From contig NZ_JBFRBB010000003.1 of NCBI RefSeq assembly GCF_040932035.1, positions 186,001 to 250,000 of the forward strand: a stretch of DNA of 64,000 nt, read 5' to 3'. The notes below the pieces were generated by a model. The model was given only the letters and a program-made list of their open reading frames with translations. It searched no databases and was not told the DNA's origin. Positions 33,403 through 43,223 of the stretch are shown in pieces (within the stretch, counting starts at the first letter, position 1; the number at the start of each line of letters is the position of its first letter). A program made the translations under genes and the position numbers. The DNA is from Hoeflea_A sp040932035 (GTDB taxonomy: Bacteria; Pseudomonadota; Alphaproteobacteria; Rhizobiales; Rhizobiaceae).

Positions 33403-34314
33403 ATGACCGCGTATCTACGAATTCTGGCCACATGTATTGCCGTTGTCACAGTGCCGGGACTGGCCAATGCCGTTCCTTCCACGATCTCAGCGCTAATTCT
33501 TCCTCCGGCGGATATTCCGGAGCTGACGGAATCTGCCAAGGCGCGTGCTCCGATCATTCTGGCGCAGGCTGCAGACCCTACATTTCGCCTGGGTCAGCTG
33601 GAAGAACGCATTCGCGTTCTCAACGGCCGCATTGAGGAAATGAACTTCCAGATGCTGCAGATGCAGGAGCAGATGCGGCAGATGCAGGAGGATAACGAGT
33701 TTCGTTTCCAGGAACTGGAAGGCGGCAACCGCACCGATGCGTCCCAGAGACCCGCCGAAAACCGCGATCAGGCGGTGGTGGACCGGCCCGCCGGCGAACA
33801 AACGGAACAGTCGGCGACCTCCGGCACGCTCGGCACGATCACATTCGATCAGAACGGTGAGTTGGTCGATGGCGAGTTGCAGCAACCATCCGATACGCAG
33901 GACCAGACCCAGACGGCAAGTTTGCCCAATTCAGGACCGGAACAGCTCTATCAGGCTGCTTACGGTTATGTCCTGTCCGGCGACTACCCCCTCGCTGAGG
34001 CTGCCTTCGGCAATTACATCTCCCAGTATCCTGAGGGAACCAACATATCGGATGCCTATTACTGGCTGGGTGAGGCGCAATATTCGCAAGGCGCCTATCA
34101 TGAAGCGGCCAAGACGCTGCTGTCAGCCCACAAGCAATATCCCAACGCTGCCAAAGCACCCGAGATGCTGTTGAAACTCGGCATGTCCCTAGCGGCGCTT
34201 GACAATCGCGACACGGCCTGCGCGACATACAGGGAGGTGCTGACGCGTTATCCGGACTCTTCGGATGCGGTCAAGAACAAGGTCGCGGTGGAGCAAAGCC
34301 GCATGAGTTGCTAG
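33403..34314 (+). CDS. cpoB: CpoB/YbgF, Tol-Pal-associated TPR protein
   Basis: The 303-residue periplasmic protein has a signal peptide (cleaved near GLANA), an N-terminal trimerising coiled coil (about 62-105, rich in Gln and Met) and a C-terminal TPR domain (about 180-303, with DAYYWLGEAQYSQGAY). In E. coli CpoB links Tol-Pal with peptidoglycan synthesis at the septum. It is the last Tol-Pal gene here, 12 bases before tilS. Confidence 0.94.
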   Translation: MTAYLRILATCIAVVTVPGLANAVPSTISALILPPADIPELTESAKARAPIILAQAADPTFRLGQLEERIRVLNGRIEEMNFQMLQMQEQMRQMQEDNEFRFQELEGGNRTDASQRPAENRDQAVVDRPAGEQTEQSATSGTLGTITFDQNGELVDGELQQPSDTQDQTQTASLPNSGPEQLYQAAYGYVLSGDYPLAEAAFGNYISQYPEGTNISDAYYWLGEAQYSQGAYHEAAKTLLSAHKQYPNAAKAPEMLLKLGMSLAALDNRDTACATYREVLTRYPDSSDAVKNKVAVEQSRMSC

Positions 34315-34326
34315 AGCAGGGGTTAA

Positions 34327-35661
34327 GTGTCAGACGTTCGGCCAAAATCCGCAATTGACGATTTTATTTCCCGAATAAGGACGCTGGAAACCTTGTGCGT
34401 CGCCGTCTCAGGCGGCAGTGATTCAATGGCGCTTCTTCACCTGCTTCATCAACGTTTGAACGGTGCGGAGAAACCGCGGCTTGTCGCGGTCACCGTGGAT
34501 CATGGCCTGCGGCCCGCTGCGGCGGATGAGGCAGGGCAGGTTGCCGAATTCTGCCGGTCCCGCAAAATAGAGCACCGCATCATGAAATGGTCCGGCAAAA
34601 AGCCGGATAGCGGTCTGCAGAATGCCGCTCGCAATGCGCGTTATGAGCTGTTGCGCGAAGCGGCGCTTTCATTCAAGACGACGGCAATCGTCACGGCCCA
34701 TAACCGGGACGATCAGATCGAGACGATCCGCATGCGGCAGCGCCGGGGCATGGGGCGAGGGCTTTCCGGCATGGCGGATGCAGTGCTTTTCCGGCGCGAC
34801 TGCTGGATCCTGCGGCCGCTTTTAAGGGTACGGCGATCCGCCCTTCAGGATGTCCTTCAAAAGGCCGGAATCACCTGGACGGACGACCCAAGCAACCGCG
34901 ATCGACGCTTTGAGCGGGTGCGCATTCGTCTGGAAGGCAGCGATCCGTCCGCCGATGATGAATTGCTGTCGATGGTGGAGGCAATGGCTGATGCGCGCCG
35001 CAAGGATGGCGACCGGCTGGCGCGCTTCCTGCAGGACAATGTCATCATTCACGGCGATATGATTGCCGAACTTCCTCAGGTGCCCGAAGGCCTGTCTGAT
35101 ATCCTGCAACAGGCGGTGGCGCTGCTTGCCGCCCTGCTGGGCGGACGGGCCTATCTGCCAGGCTCGCGGTCGCAGGACCATATCGCCAGGTTTGTGGCAG
35201 GCGGCGGCCCGCCGCGCGTTAATCTCAGCCGCTCTGTACTGGACCGCCGGGCGCGGCGCGTATTTATCTACCGGGAGCGCCGGTCCGTGCCGACGATCCA
35301 TGTCGCAGCCGGGGCGAGCGCCATTTGGGACGGGCGTTATCACTTCGCTAACTATTACAAAAAAAGCGAAATCGTTATCGGACCGGCAGAAGAGGACCCT
35401 GAGCTCATTCCGCAGGATCTTCCCGACCACCTTCCACGCGGCATAATTTCACGGGCGGCGAGATCACAACCGGCTGTGATTGTGGCGCAAAGTCGAAGCA
35501 AAACGATGAAAAAACTGCCTGTTTACGGATCAAAACAACTTGCCGCAGCGCGGTATTTCACGCATTTCGACCTGTTTTTGCCTGATTTCGAACGTAACGT
35601 CGCAAATGAATGCGCAGCTCTCTTCGGATTGCCGCCGTATCCCGAACCGCCCTTGAAATAA
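34327..35661 (+). CDS. tilS: tRNA(Ile)-lysidine synthase
   Basis: The 444-residue enzyme has the PP-loop SGGSDSMALLH near residues 23-33, followed by VDHGLRPAAADEA and TAHNRDDQIET. It changes C34 of tRNA-Ile(CAU) to lysidine so that AUA is read as Ile. The start is GTG at 34327. The C-terminal part is short compared with E. coli TilS, as in many alphaproteobacteria. Confidence 0.94.
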   Translation: MSDVRPKSAIDDFISRIRTLETLCVAVSGGSDSMALLHLLHQRLNGAEKPRLVAVTVDHGLRPAAADEAGQVAEFCRSRKIEHRIMKWSGKKPDSGLQNAARNARYELLREAALSFKTTAIVTAHNRDDQIETIRMRQRRGMGRGLSGMADAVLFRRDCWILRPLLRVRRSALQDVLQKAGITWTDDPSNRDRRFERVRIRLEGSDPSADDELLSMVEAMADARRKDGDRLARFLQDNVIIHGDMIAELPQVPEGLSDILQQAVALLAALLGGRAYLPGSRSQDHIARFVAGGGPPRVNLSRSVLDRRARRVFIYRERRSVPTIHVAAGASAIWDGRYHFANYYKKSEIVIGPAEEDPELIPQDLPDHLPRGIISRAARSQPAVIVAQSRSKTMKKLPVYGSKQLAAARYFTHFDLFLPDFERNVANECAALFGLPPYPEPPLK

Positions 35662-35808
35662 AGCAGTTTGGAAATGCGGATTATTATTTGCTAGAGATGC
35701 GGCATCTAGACCCTTGGTGGTCTTGGCAAGGGGCCCTCGGGGACCTATGTTGTTTTCAAATGAGTTTGCCTGCCAAACGGCGGGCTATTGGACGTTCCGG
35801 GGTACCGA

Positions 35809-37746
<1,938 letters not shown>

Positions 37747-37769
37747 CGGACCATCAATATTGATTTGAG

Positions 37770-37797
37770 AAAATGGCCGCTGAATAGCGGCCATTTT
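37770..37797 (+). terminator. Intrinsic terminator after ftsH
   Basis: A perfect 12-bp stem (37770-37781 with 37786-37797, loop GAAT) ends in TTTT, 23 bases after the ftsH stop. The arm also carries AAAA on the left, so it could work in both directions. Confidence 0.9.
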
Positions 37798-37892
37798 CAA
37801 TTGCAACCATTCGTAACGATATCTGATCTACAATCGCCGCAATAAATGCTAATTTCCGGCGAACGGTATCGGGGGCCGAATCGAGGGACAAC

Positions 37893-39245
37893 ATGTCACG
37901 CCAGTATTTTGGAACAGATGGAATCCGCGGAAAATCCAACACGTTTCCGATGACACCCGACGTAGCCATGCGCGTCGGACTTGCCGCAGGCAAGGTGTTT
38001 CGGCGCGGAGAGCACCGGCATCGGGTCGTTATCGGCAAGGATACGCGCCTTTCGGGTTACATGCTTGAAAACGCGCTGGTTGCCGGATTTACCGCTTCCG
38101 GAATGGACGTGTTTCTGCTCGGCCCGATTCCGACGCCGGCCGTTGCCATGCTGACGCGATCGCTGCGCTCCGATATCGGCGTCATGATATCGGCGTCACA
38201 TAATCCGTTCGAGGACAACGGGATCAAGCTTTTTGGGCCGGACGGCTTCAAGCTTTCGGACGAGCTGGAGCTGCAGATCGAACGGCTGATCGATGCGGAT
38301 ATCTCCGAACAGCTTGCCGTATCCAATCACATAGGCCGCGCCAAACGCATTGACGGTGTCCATGACCGTTATATCGAATTTGCCAAGAGGACGATGCCGC
38401 GCAATGTTTCGCTGAGCGGGCTGCGCGTTGCCATCGATTGCGCCAATGGGGCCGCCTACAAGGTTGCTCCGGCCGCGCTCTGGGAACTCGGTGCGGAGGT
38501 AATCACCTTTGGCAACGAGCCGAACGGCCATAACATCAATCTGGATTGCGGTTCGACCCATCCGGTGGCGTTGGCCAAGAAGGTTCACGAAGTGCGTGCC
38601 GATATCGGTATCGCGCTCGACGGCGATGCGGACCGTGTGCTCATTGTCGATGAAAAGGGCGCTGTGGTCGATGGCGACCAGCTGATGGCTGTCATTGCCG
38701 AATCGTGGTCCGGAGACGGGCGCCTGACGGGCGGCGGTATTGTTGCGACCGTGATGTCCAATCTCGGTCTGGAACGTTTCATGGAAGAACGCGACCTGAC
38801 CCTGGCGCGAACCAAGGTCGGCGACCGCTATGTTGTGGAACACATGCGTGCCAAAGGATTCAACGTCGGGGGGGAACAGTCCGGTCACATCGTCCTCACC
38901 GATTTCGCCACGACCGGGGACGGGCTGGTAGCGGCACTGCAGATCCTTGCCTGCGTCAAGCGCATGGACCGACCGGTCAGCGACGTTTGCCGCCGGTTCG
39001 AACCTGTTCCGCAGCTTTTGAAAAATGTGCGCATATCCGGTGGCAAACCGCTGGAAGACAAACACGTCAAAGATGCGATCAAGCAGGCGACCAGCGAACT
39101 CGGCTCAAATGGCAGGCTGGTTATTCGCCCTTCCGGTACGGAGCCGCTGATCCGTGTCATGGCTGAAGGTGACGACAGCGCACAGGTCGAACGCGTGGTC
39201 GACGATCTTGTTGAGGTTATTGCCGGTGTGCGCAGCGCCGCCTGA
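37893..39245 (+). CDS. glmM: Phosphoglucosamine mutase
   Basis: The 450-residue enzyme interconverts glucosamine-6-phosphate and glucosamine-1-phosphate for peptidoglycan and lipopolysaccharide precursors. The start MSRQYFGTDGIRGKSN, phosphoserine loop MISASHNPFEDNGIKLF, metal loop DGDADRVLIVD and sugar loop GEQSGH are all present. Conserved downstream of ftsH in this order. Confidence 0.97.
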   Translation: MSRQYFGTDGIRGKSNTFPMTPDVAMRVGLAAGKVFRRGEHRHRVVIGKDTRLSGYMLENALVAGFTASGMDVFLLGPIPTPAVAMLTRSLRSDIGVMISASHNPFEDNGIKLFGPDGFKLSDELELQIERLIDADISEQLAVSNHIGRAKRIDGVHDRYIEFAKRTMPRNVSLSGLRVAIDCANGAAYKVAPAALWELGAEVITFGNEPNGHNINLDCGSTHPVALAKKVHEVRADIGIALDGDADRVLIVDEKGAVVDGDQLMAVIAESWSGDGRLTGGGIVATVMSNLGLERFMEERDLTLARTKVGDRYVVEHMRAKGFNVGGEQSGHIVLTDFATTGDGLVAALQILACVKRMDRPVSDVCRRFEPVPQLLKNVRISGGKPLEDKHVKDAIKQATSELGSNGRLVIRPSGTEPLIRVMAEGDDSAQVERVVDDLVEVIAGVRSAA

Positions 39246-39437
39246 CCCACAATACAGTCTTTCTGTCTTGCGAATTTGTGCAACAATAAGCCGTTCGGCT
39301 GTGCTGATCGGGCGTCCCTGTCCGTGTGCCCGGCTGCTGGCACAAACAAGCAAGCCAATACATTTTGCTTCAAGTGTCGATTTTGTTAGTTATTGATATT
39401 ATTATATAAAATTTGTTTCTTCGGTAAATGGACATAG

Positions 39438-39453
39438 ATAATAGGCTCTTAAC
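39438..39453 (+). promoter_or_regulatory. CtrA-like box upstream of the first porin; rest of the 39246-39547 gap
   Basis: ATAA (39438-39441), seven bases, TTAAC (39449-39453): one mismatch to the CtrA consensus, about 95 bases before the ATG at 39548. The 302-base gap is strikingly AT-rich from 39385 to 39455. I see no other gene in it. Confidence 0.55.
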
Positions 39454-39547
39454 CTTTTTGCTCCACACTTCCTGACGTGCATTAGATTTGTCGCCAAGGC
39501 GCGGGCAACGGGGTCCCGCTCAAAATTGGTGAGCGTGGAGTAGTAAA

Positions 39548-40411
39548 ATGAGAATTTATGTTTTGGCAGCCACAACGGCTCTTGTAGCAGCACCCGCCTG
39601 GGCGGCTGATACAATCCAAACACCTGCACCGGTCGATCCGGTCCCGGCCTATGATGCAGGTCTGCGCGGTTCGAGCTATGTTTCGAGCGGTGGATGGGAT
39701 GGCTTCTATGTCAAAGGCGAGGTGGGATACCTGTGGCCCGAGCTCAGAGGCTCCAACTACGCGGTGACTGGCGGAACCAGCGGGTTTGCGACCACCGATC
39801 TTGATGATACCTGGTCTGCGGGCATCGGCGCGGGCTATCAGATCAATCGCTATCTGAGAACCGAGTTGATGTATAGCTACATCTTTGATTCAGATTTTAC
39901 CGGTGCGACCTACGGTTCGTGCGGTGTTGCAGCGTCGTGCGTCTCGACCGACCTGACCAGCTGGAACGCCTATTCGCTGATCGCCAGCGTTTACGTTGAC
40001 CTGGATTTCTGGAGTTCCGGCTCCGCATACGCCTCCTTCGTTCCCTTTGTCGGTGGCGGCATTGGCGGTACCTATGTGAACTGGGATACGCTCAGCAACA
40101 CAGCCTGTGATGTCACGAACCCTGCCTCCTGTGATCCGACAACCTATCACGGCGGTGAGAGCTCTTGGCGTTTCACCTGGGAGCTGACTGCGGGTCTTTC
40201 TTACAAGTTCCGTTGCGATTTCGTCGGCGAAGCCGCTTACACTTATCAGCGCATCTCGGAAGGCGCGATGTTCGGTTACGCCGCATCAACCGGCCCCGGC
40301 TATGACGAAGGCTTCAATATCCAGTCGGTTAATCTTGGACTGCGGTATTATCCGGGCCGCGATTGCGAGCCGCCTTACGTGCCGCCAGTCGTCCCGCCGG
40401 TCTACAAGTAA
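39548..40411 (+). CDS. Omp25/31-type outer-membrane beta-barrel protein 1
   Basis: The 287-residue protein has a signal peptide (cleaved after PAWA) and alternating aromatic beta strands such as DGFYVKGEVGYLWPEL. A beta-barrel core resembles Omp25/Omp31 of Brucella and relatives. Four Cys lie in two loop pairs (around 119-126 and 185-193), unusual for this class and possibly disulfide-bonded. The end is not a classic aromatic residue but a Pro-rich tail (PPYVPPVVPPVYK). It is followed by a strong terminator and a paralogue. Confidence 0.82.
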   Translation: MRIYVLAATTALVAAPAWAADTIQTPAPVDPVPAYDAGLRGSSYVSSGGWDGFYVKGEVGYLWPELRGSNYAVTGGTSGFATTDLDDTWSAGIGAGYQINRYLRTELMYSYIFDSDFTGATYGSCGVAASCVSTDLTSWNAYSLIASVYVDLDFWSSGSAYASFVPFVGGGIGGTYVNWDTLSNTACDVTNPASCDPTTYHGGESSWRFTWELTAGLSYKFRCDFVGEAAYTYQRISEGAMFGYAASTGPGYDEGFNIQSVNLGLRYYPGRDCEPPYVPPVVPPVYK

Positions 40412-40436
40412 GACCCAGGAAAATTCTGAATTTGAA

Positions 40437-40463
40437 AACCGCCCGGTTCGCCGGGCGGTTTTT
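40437..40463 (+). terminator. Intrinsic terminator between the two porin genes
   Basis: The 10-bp stem AACCGCCCGG/CCGGGCGGTT (40437-40446 with 40451-40460), with a TTCG tetraloop, continues into TTTTT. The two paralogues are therefore separately transcribed. Confidence 0.95.
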
Positions 40464-40534
40464 CTCTTTGGCGGTGGCAACATCGGCAAGTTTTTGGATA
40501 ACCGCAGGTAAACAAACGTGGTGAACAAACATGC

Positions 40535-40550
40535 TTAACCGCAACTTAAC
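40535..40550 (+). promoter_or_regulatory. CtrA box upstream of the second porin
   Basis: TTAA (40535-40538), seven bases, TTAAC (40546-40550): an exact CtrA consensus, 80 bases before the ATG. CtrA is known to control Omp25 in Brucella abortus, which fits. Binding here is inferred. Confidence 0.8.
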
Positions 40551-40629
40551 CAGTTTGCCCGATAGTTCATCCATCGACTTTGCTTTGAGTGACATTCTTC
40601 ACTCCGAGCCAGGCAGAGGAACTGGTTGA

Positions 40630-41472
40630 ATGATTAAGAATGTTGTGTCCCATTCACTGATCGCAGCGCTGCTGCTTGGCGGCTCAAATGCCGCATTGGC
40701 CGCGGATCTGGACAATATTATCTATGCGCCGCAGCTACCCAGAATGCAGCCCGTGGAAGTTGGAAATGGCTGGTATTTGCGCGGAGATGTCGGATACGAC
40801 TTTTCAACCGACGGATCAGCGACGTCTTTTCAGAATTTTGATGTGGCCTTAACGACCTACACCACACAGGCCTACGCCACATCGTCATTTGATACTGATG
40901 TCAGTGTGGGCGCGGGTTTTGGCTATCAGTTTAACGACTGGCTGCGCGGTGAAGCGATGGTCAGCTATCAGAACGGGTCGTTCAACGCCACCAGTTCATC
41001 GACGACGCTGCCCTGTACGGGACTGGCGACCGGCACCGGGTGTAACACCAGCGGATCCGCAGATTTCAACGCCTATGGCTTTATGGCCAACGGCTATATC
41101 GATCTTGGCACCTATATCGGCTTCCAACCCTATGTCGGCGCCGGCGCCGGTTATACGCTGATGGACTACGACAATTACAATTCGACAGAAACCTGTGTCG
41201 GCGGTGGTTGTGCATCGACCACACCATTTACCGTCGCGCATTCCGGGGAACGGAGCTGGCGCTTCACCTATGCCTTTATGGCCGGATTTGCCTACGAATT
41301 CATGCGCAATCTGAAAGCCGATCTCGGCTACAAATACACCAATGTCGATGGCGGGGACACATATGGCTTCGACGCCACATCCGCCGCTGCCGGTGCCTCT
41401 GGCATCCAGGGAACGGATAACGGATTTTCAACCCATCAGGTCAAGGCGTCGCTTCGCTACGCTCTTTGGTAG
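40630..41472 (+). CDS. Omp25/31-type outer-membrane beta-barrel protein 2
   Basis: The 280-residue protein has a signal peptide (cleaved after ALAA), strands such as GNGWYLRGDVGYDF and a C-terminal aromatic residue (SLRYALW), the classic signal for barrel insertion. It is a diverged paralogue of the gene before it, with the same strand pattern and the shared RSWRFT segment. Two loop Cys pairs are present here as well. An exact CtrA box precedes it. Confidence 0.85.
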   Translation: MIKNVVSHSLIAALLLGGSNAALAADLDNIIYAPQLPRMQPVEVGNGWYLRGDVGYDFSTDGSATSFQNFDVALTTYTTQAYATSSFDTDVSVGAGFGYQFNDWLRGEAMVSYQNGSFNATSSSTTLPCTGLATGTGCNTSGSADFNAYGFMANGYIDLGTYIGFQPYVGAGAGYTLMDYDNYNSTETCVGGGCASTTPFTVAHSGERSWRFTYAFMAGFAYEFMRNLKADLGYKYTNVDGGDTYGFDATSAAAGASGIQGTDNGFSTHQVKASLRYALW

Positions 41473-41496
41473 GACAGCATTCAGAAACAAAAACGA

Positions 41497-41519
41497 GGCG
41501 GGCCTGGCCCGCCTTTTTT
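41497..41519 (+). terminator. Intrinsic terminator after the second porin
   Basis: GGCGGG/CCCGCC stem (41497-41502 with 41508-41513) followed by six T, 25 bases after the stop and upstream of the convergent abasic-site protein gene. Confidence 0.9.
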
Positions 41520-41550
41520 GTTGCGGGGTTTGCTGTGTCAGTCCGGACGA

Positions 41551-42234
41551 TTACGCGGCGCTGACTTCTTCTATGGTCTCCGGACCCTTTGTGCGGACGT
41601 TGCCGACCGCCCTTGATACCGGGTGATAGACAAAATCCGCGCCGCGATTTTTCTGAAGAAGGCCGAGCGCATCCGACTTTTGCGTATCCGGATTCATCCA
41701 GGCAGCCAGTGCATCGCCTTTCAGGACCACCGGCATGCGGGAATGAAGCTGGCTGACCGATGCGTGGGCGGCAAGTGTAACGATCGCGAATGTCACCGTA
41801 CCCAGGTTTTTGTTGCGCGACATGATGCCGGCAAAGGCAAACGGCTCGAAGACGGGTGCATCGCCTGGCAAGTGAATGAAATAAGGCCGTTTGACATTGC
41901 CCTTTGTGTGCCATTCGAAATAGCCGTTTGCCGGAATCAGACAGCGGTCATGCTCGAATGCAGTCCTGAAGAACGGCTTTTCCGTAATTGTTTCCCCACG
42001 CGCATTGATCATCGGCCGGGTTTTGCCGTCTTTCGCCCAGCGCGGCACCAGCCCCCAGGTAACCCGCTCGATCGTGATCCCATTATCGCCTGCGGTCACG
42101 ATCTCAAGATCTGAAGTCGGTGCTACATTGTAATTCGGTTGGGGGCCGTTGCGTTTTTCCACCTCCGGAGGAAGTATATTCATGTAACGGCGGTACTCTT
42201 CCCAAGTGCCGGTTGTAATGAAGCGCCCACACAT
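41551..42234 (-). CDS. SRAP-domain abasic-site protein (YedK/HMCES family)
   Basis: The 227-residue protein starts MCGRF; Cys2, after removal of Met, is the nucleophile that forms a thiazolidine crosslink with abasic sites in single-stranded DNA. The other active-site residues are seen in PNYNVAPT (Asn), IPANGYFEW (Glu) and HSRMPVVL (His). It shields abasic sites during replication. No LexA box was searched in detail. It stands alone between a porin gene and an SH3 protein gene. Confidence 0.94.
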   Translation of the reverse strand: MCGRFITTGTWEEYRRYMNILPPEVEKRNGPQPNYNVAPTSDLEIVTAGDNGITIERVTWGLVPRWAKDGKTRPMINARGETITEKPFFRTAFEHDRCLIPANGYFEWHTKGNVKRPYFIHLPGDAPVFEPFAFAGIMSRNKNLGTVTFAIVTLAAHASVSQLHSRMPVVLKGDALAAWMNPDTQKSDALGLLQKNRGADFVYHPVSRAVGNVRTKGPETIEEVSAA

Positions 42235-42429
42235 ATTTAGCCCCCAAGTTCAATGCATAGGCGAAGCAGTATTCAATTCCCGGCAATGCAGTTCAACCAA
42301 CCAAAACGAGTGTTTAGGCTTATGGGGAGCGGAGTGGCCGGACATCCGGTTGCGACTTGGCGAATAGAAAATGGCGGCCGTGAAGCCGCCATTGTGAATT
42401 TATCTGTTTCTTGGATAGATGGATGCCAC

Positions 42430-43026
42430 CTAGTGCCGGTGCCATCCTCCGTGAAAGCCGCCGCCGTGGGGAACCGGCTGTCCGGAGTGGGGATGACCAC
42501 CGTGGTGCGGGCCGTAGAGCGGGCCGTACGGACCATAGGGGTGGTATGGGTGGTAGGGATGATAAGGGTGGTACGGGTGATATGGTCCGTAAGGATGATA
42601 CGGATGATAGGGACCATAGGGCCCGTATGGGTGGTAGTAGCGGTTCCAGTAGGGATACCAGGGATAATGCTGGTAGTGGTTGTGCCAATAGATCTGGTTG
42701 AAGACCACGACGCCGATACCGATGGCAACGGCCACCTGGGGTGTCAGAACGGTGCGCTTGCCGTTGTTGACGGTCAAAATATAGGATGAAGAAATCCAGC
42801 CGCGTGCAGCGTTCCACGAAATGTCACACCAGTCATAGCCGGCCTGGCAGCCATAAACCTCGATTGTCGCGTCTTGCGGGAGCGTTGCCACCACCGGATA
42901 ATTCGTGCCGGGGCCAGCGCGCATGTGGACTGTTGTTGTCGTATAACCGGTTGTCTGGGCAATTGCTGCTGTGGCGATCAGGGGCATTATCAGGGTCACC
43001 ACGACCCCTAAAAAAAACTTCCTCAT
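42430..43026 (-). CDS. Exported SH3-domain protein with His-Pro-Tyr repeat tail
   Basis: The 198-residue protein has a signal peptide (about 1-23) and a bacterial SH3 domain (about 27-85, VHMRAGPGTNYPVVATLP and CDISWNAARGWISSSYI) with two Cys. A short hydrophobic segment (about 95-110) follows. The tail (about 118-165) is built of HPY and GPY triplets, then a His/Gly-rich end. The SH3 part suggests cell-wall binding; the tail could bind metal ions through its many His. Start ATG 43026. Function unknown. Confidence 0.85.
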   Translation of the reverse strand: MRKFFLGVVVTLIMPLIATAAIAQTTGYTTTTVHMRAGPGTNYPVVATLPQDATIEVYGCQAGYDWCDISWNAARGWISSSYILTVNNGKRTVLTPQVAVAIGIGVVVFNQIYWHNHYQHYPWYPYWNRYYHPYGPYGPYHPYHPYGPYHPYHPYHPYHPYHPYGPYGPLYGPHHGGHPHSGQPVPHGGGFHGGWHRH

Positions 43027-43223
43027 CGGTCTTTCCAGTTCACCTTGTTTTGCTTGCGAATATTAGATAGCCGGAGGAGTATCCGGTCAAGTCACCGATT
43101 TATGAAATCATATACCAATGGTTGATTTGCACGAGGAGCAACTCGACAGGTTTCGTGAACTGTCGTTATGTGAACTCTCAATTTTCTGCTCTTTGAAGTG
43201 CCAGACAGCAATGTGAGGTTGCA

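Noticed and set aside
42530..42640. Short direct repeats resembling a CRISPR array
   Set aside because: The repeats are in-frame HPY/GPY codons of an exported protein; there are no unique spacers and no cas genes.
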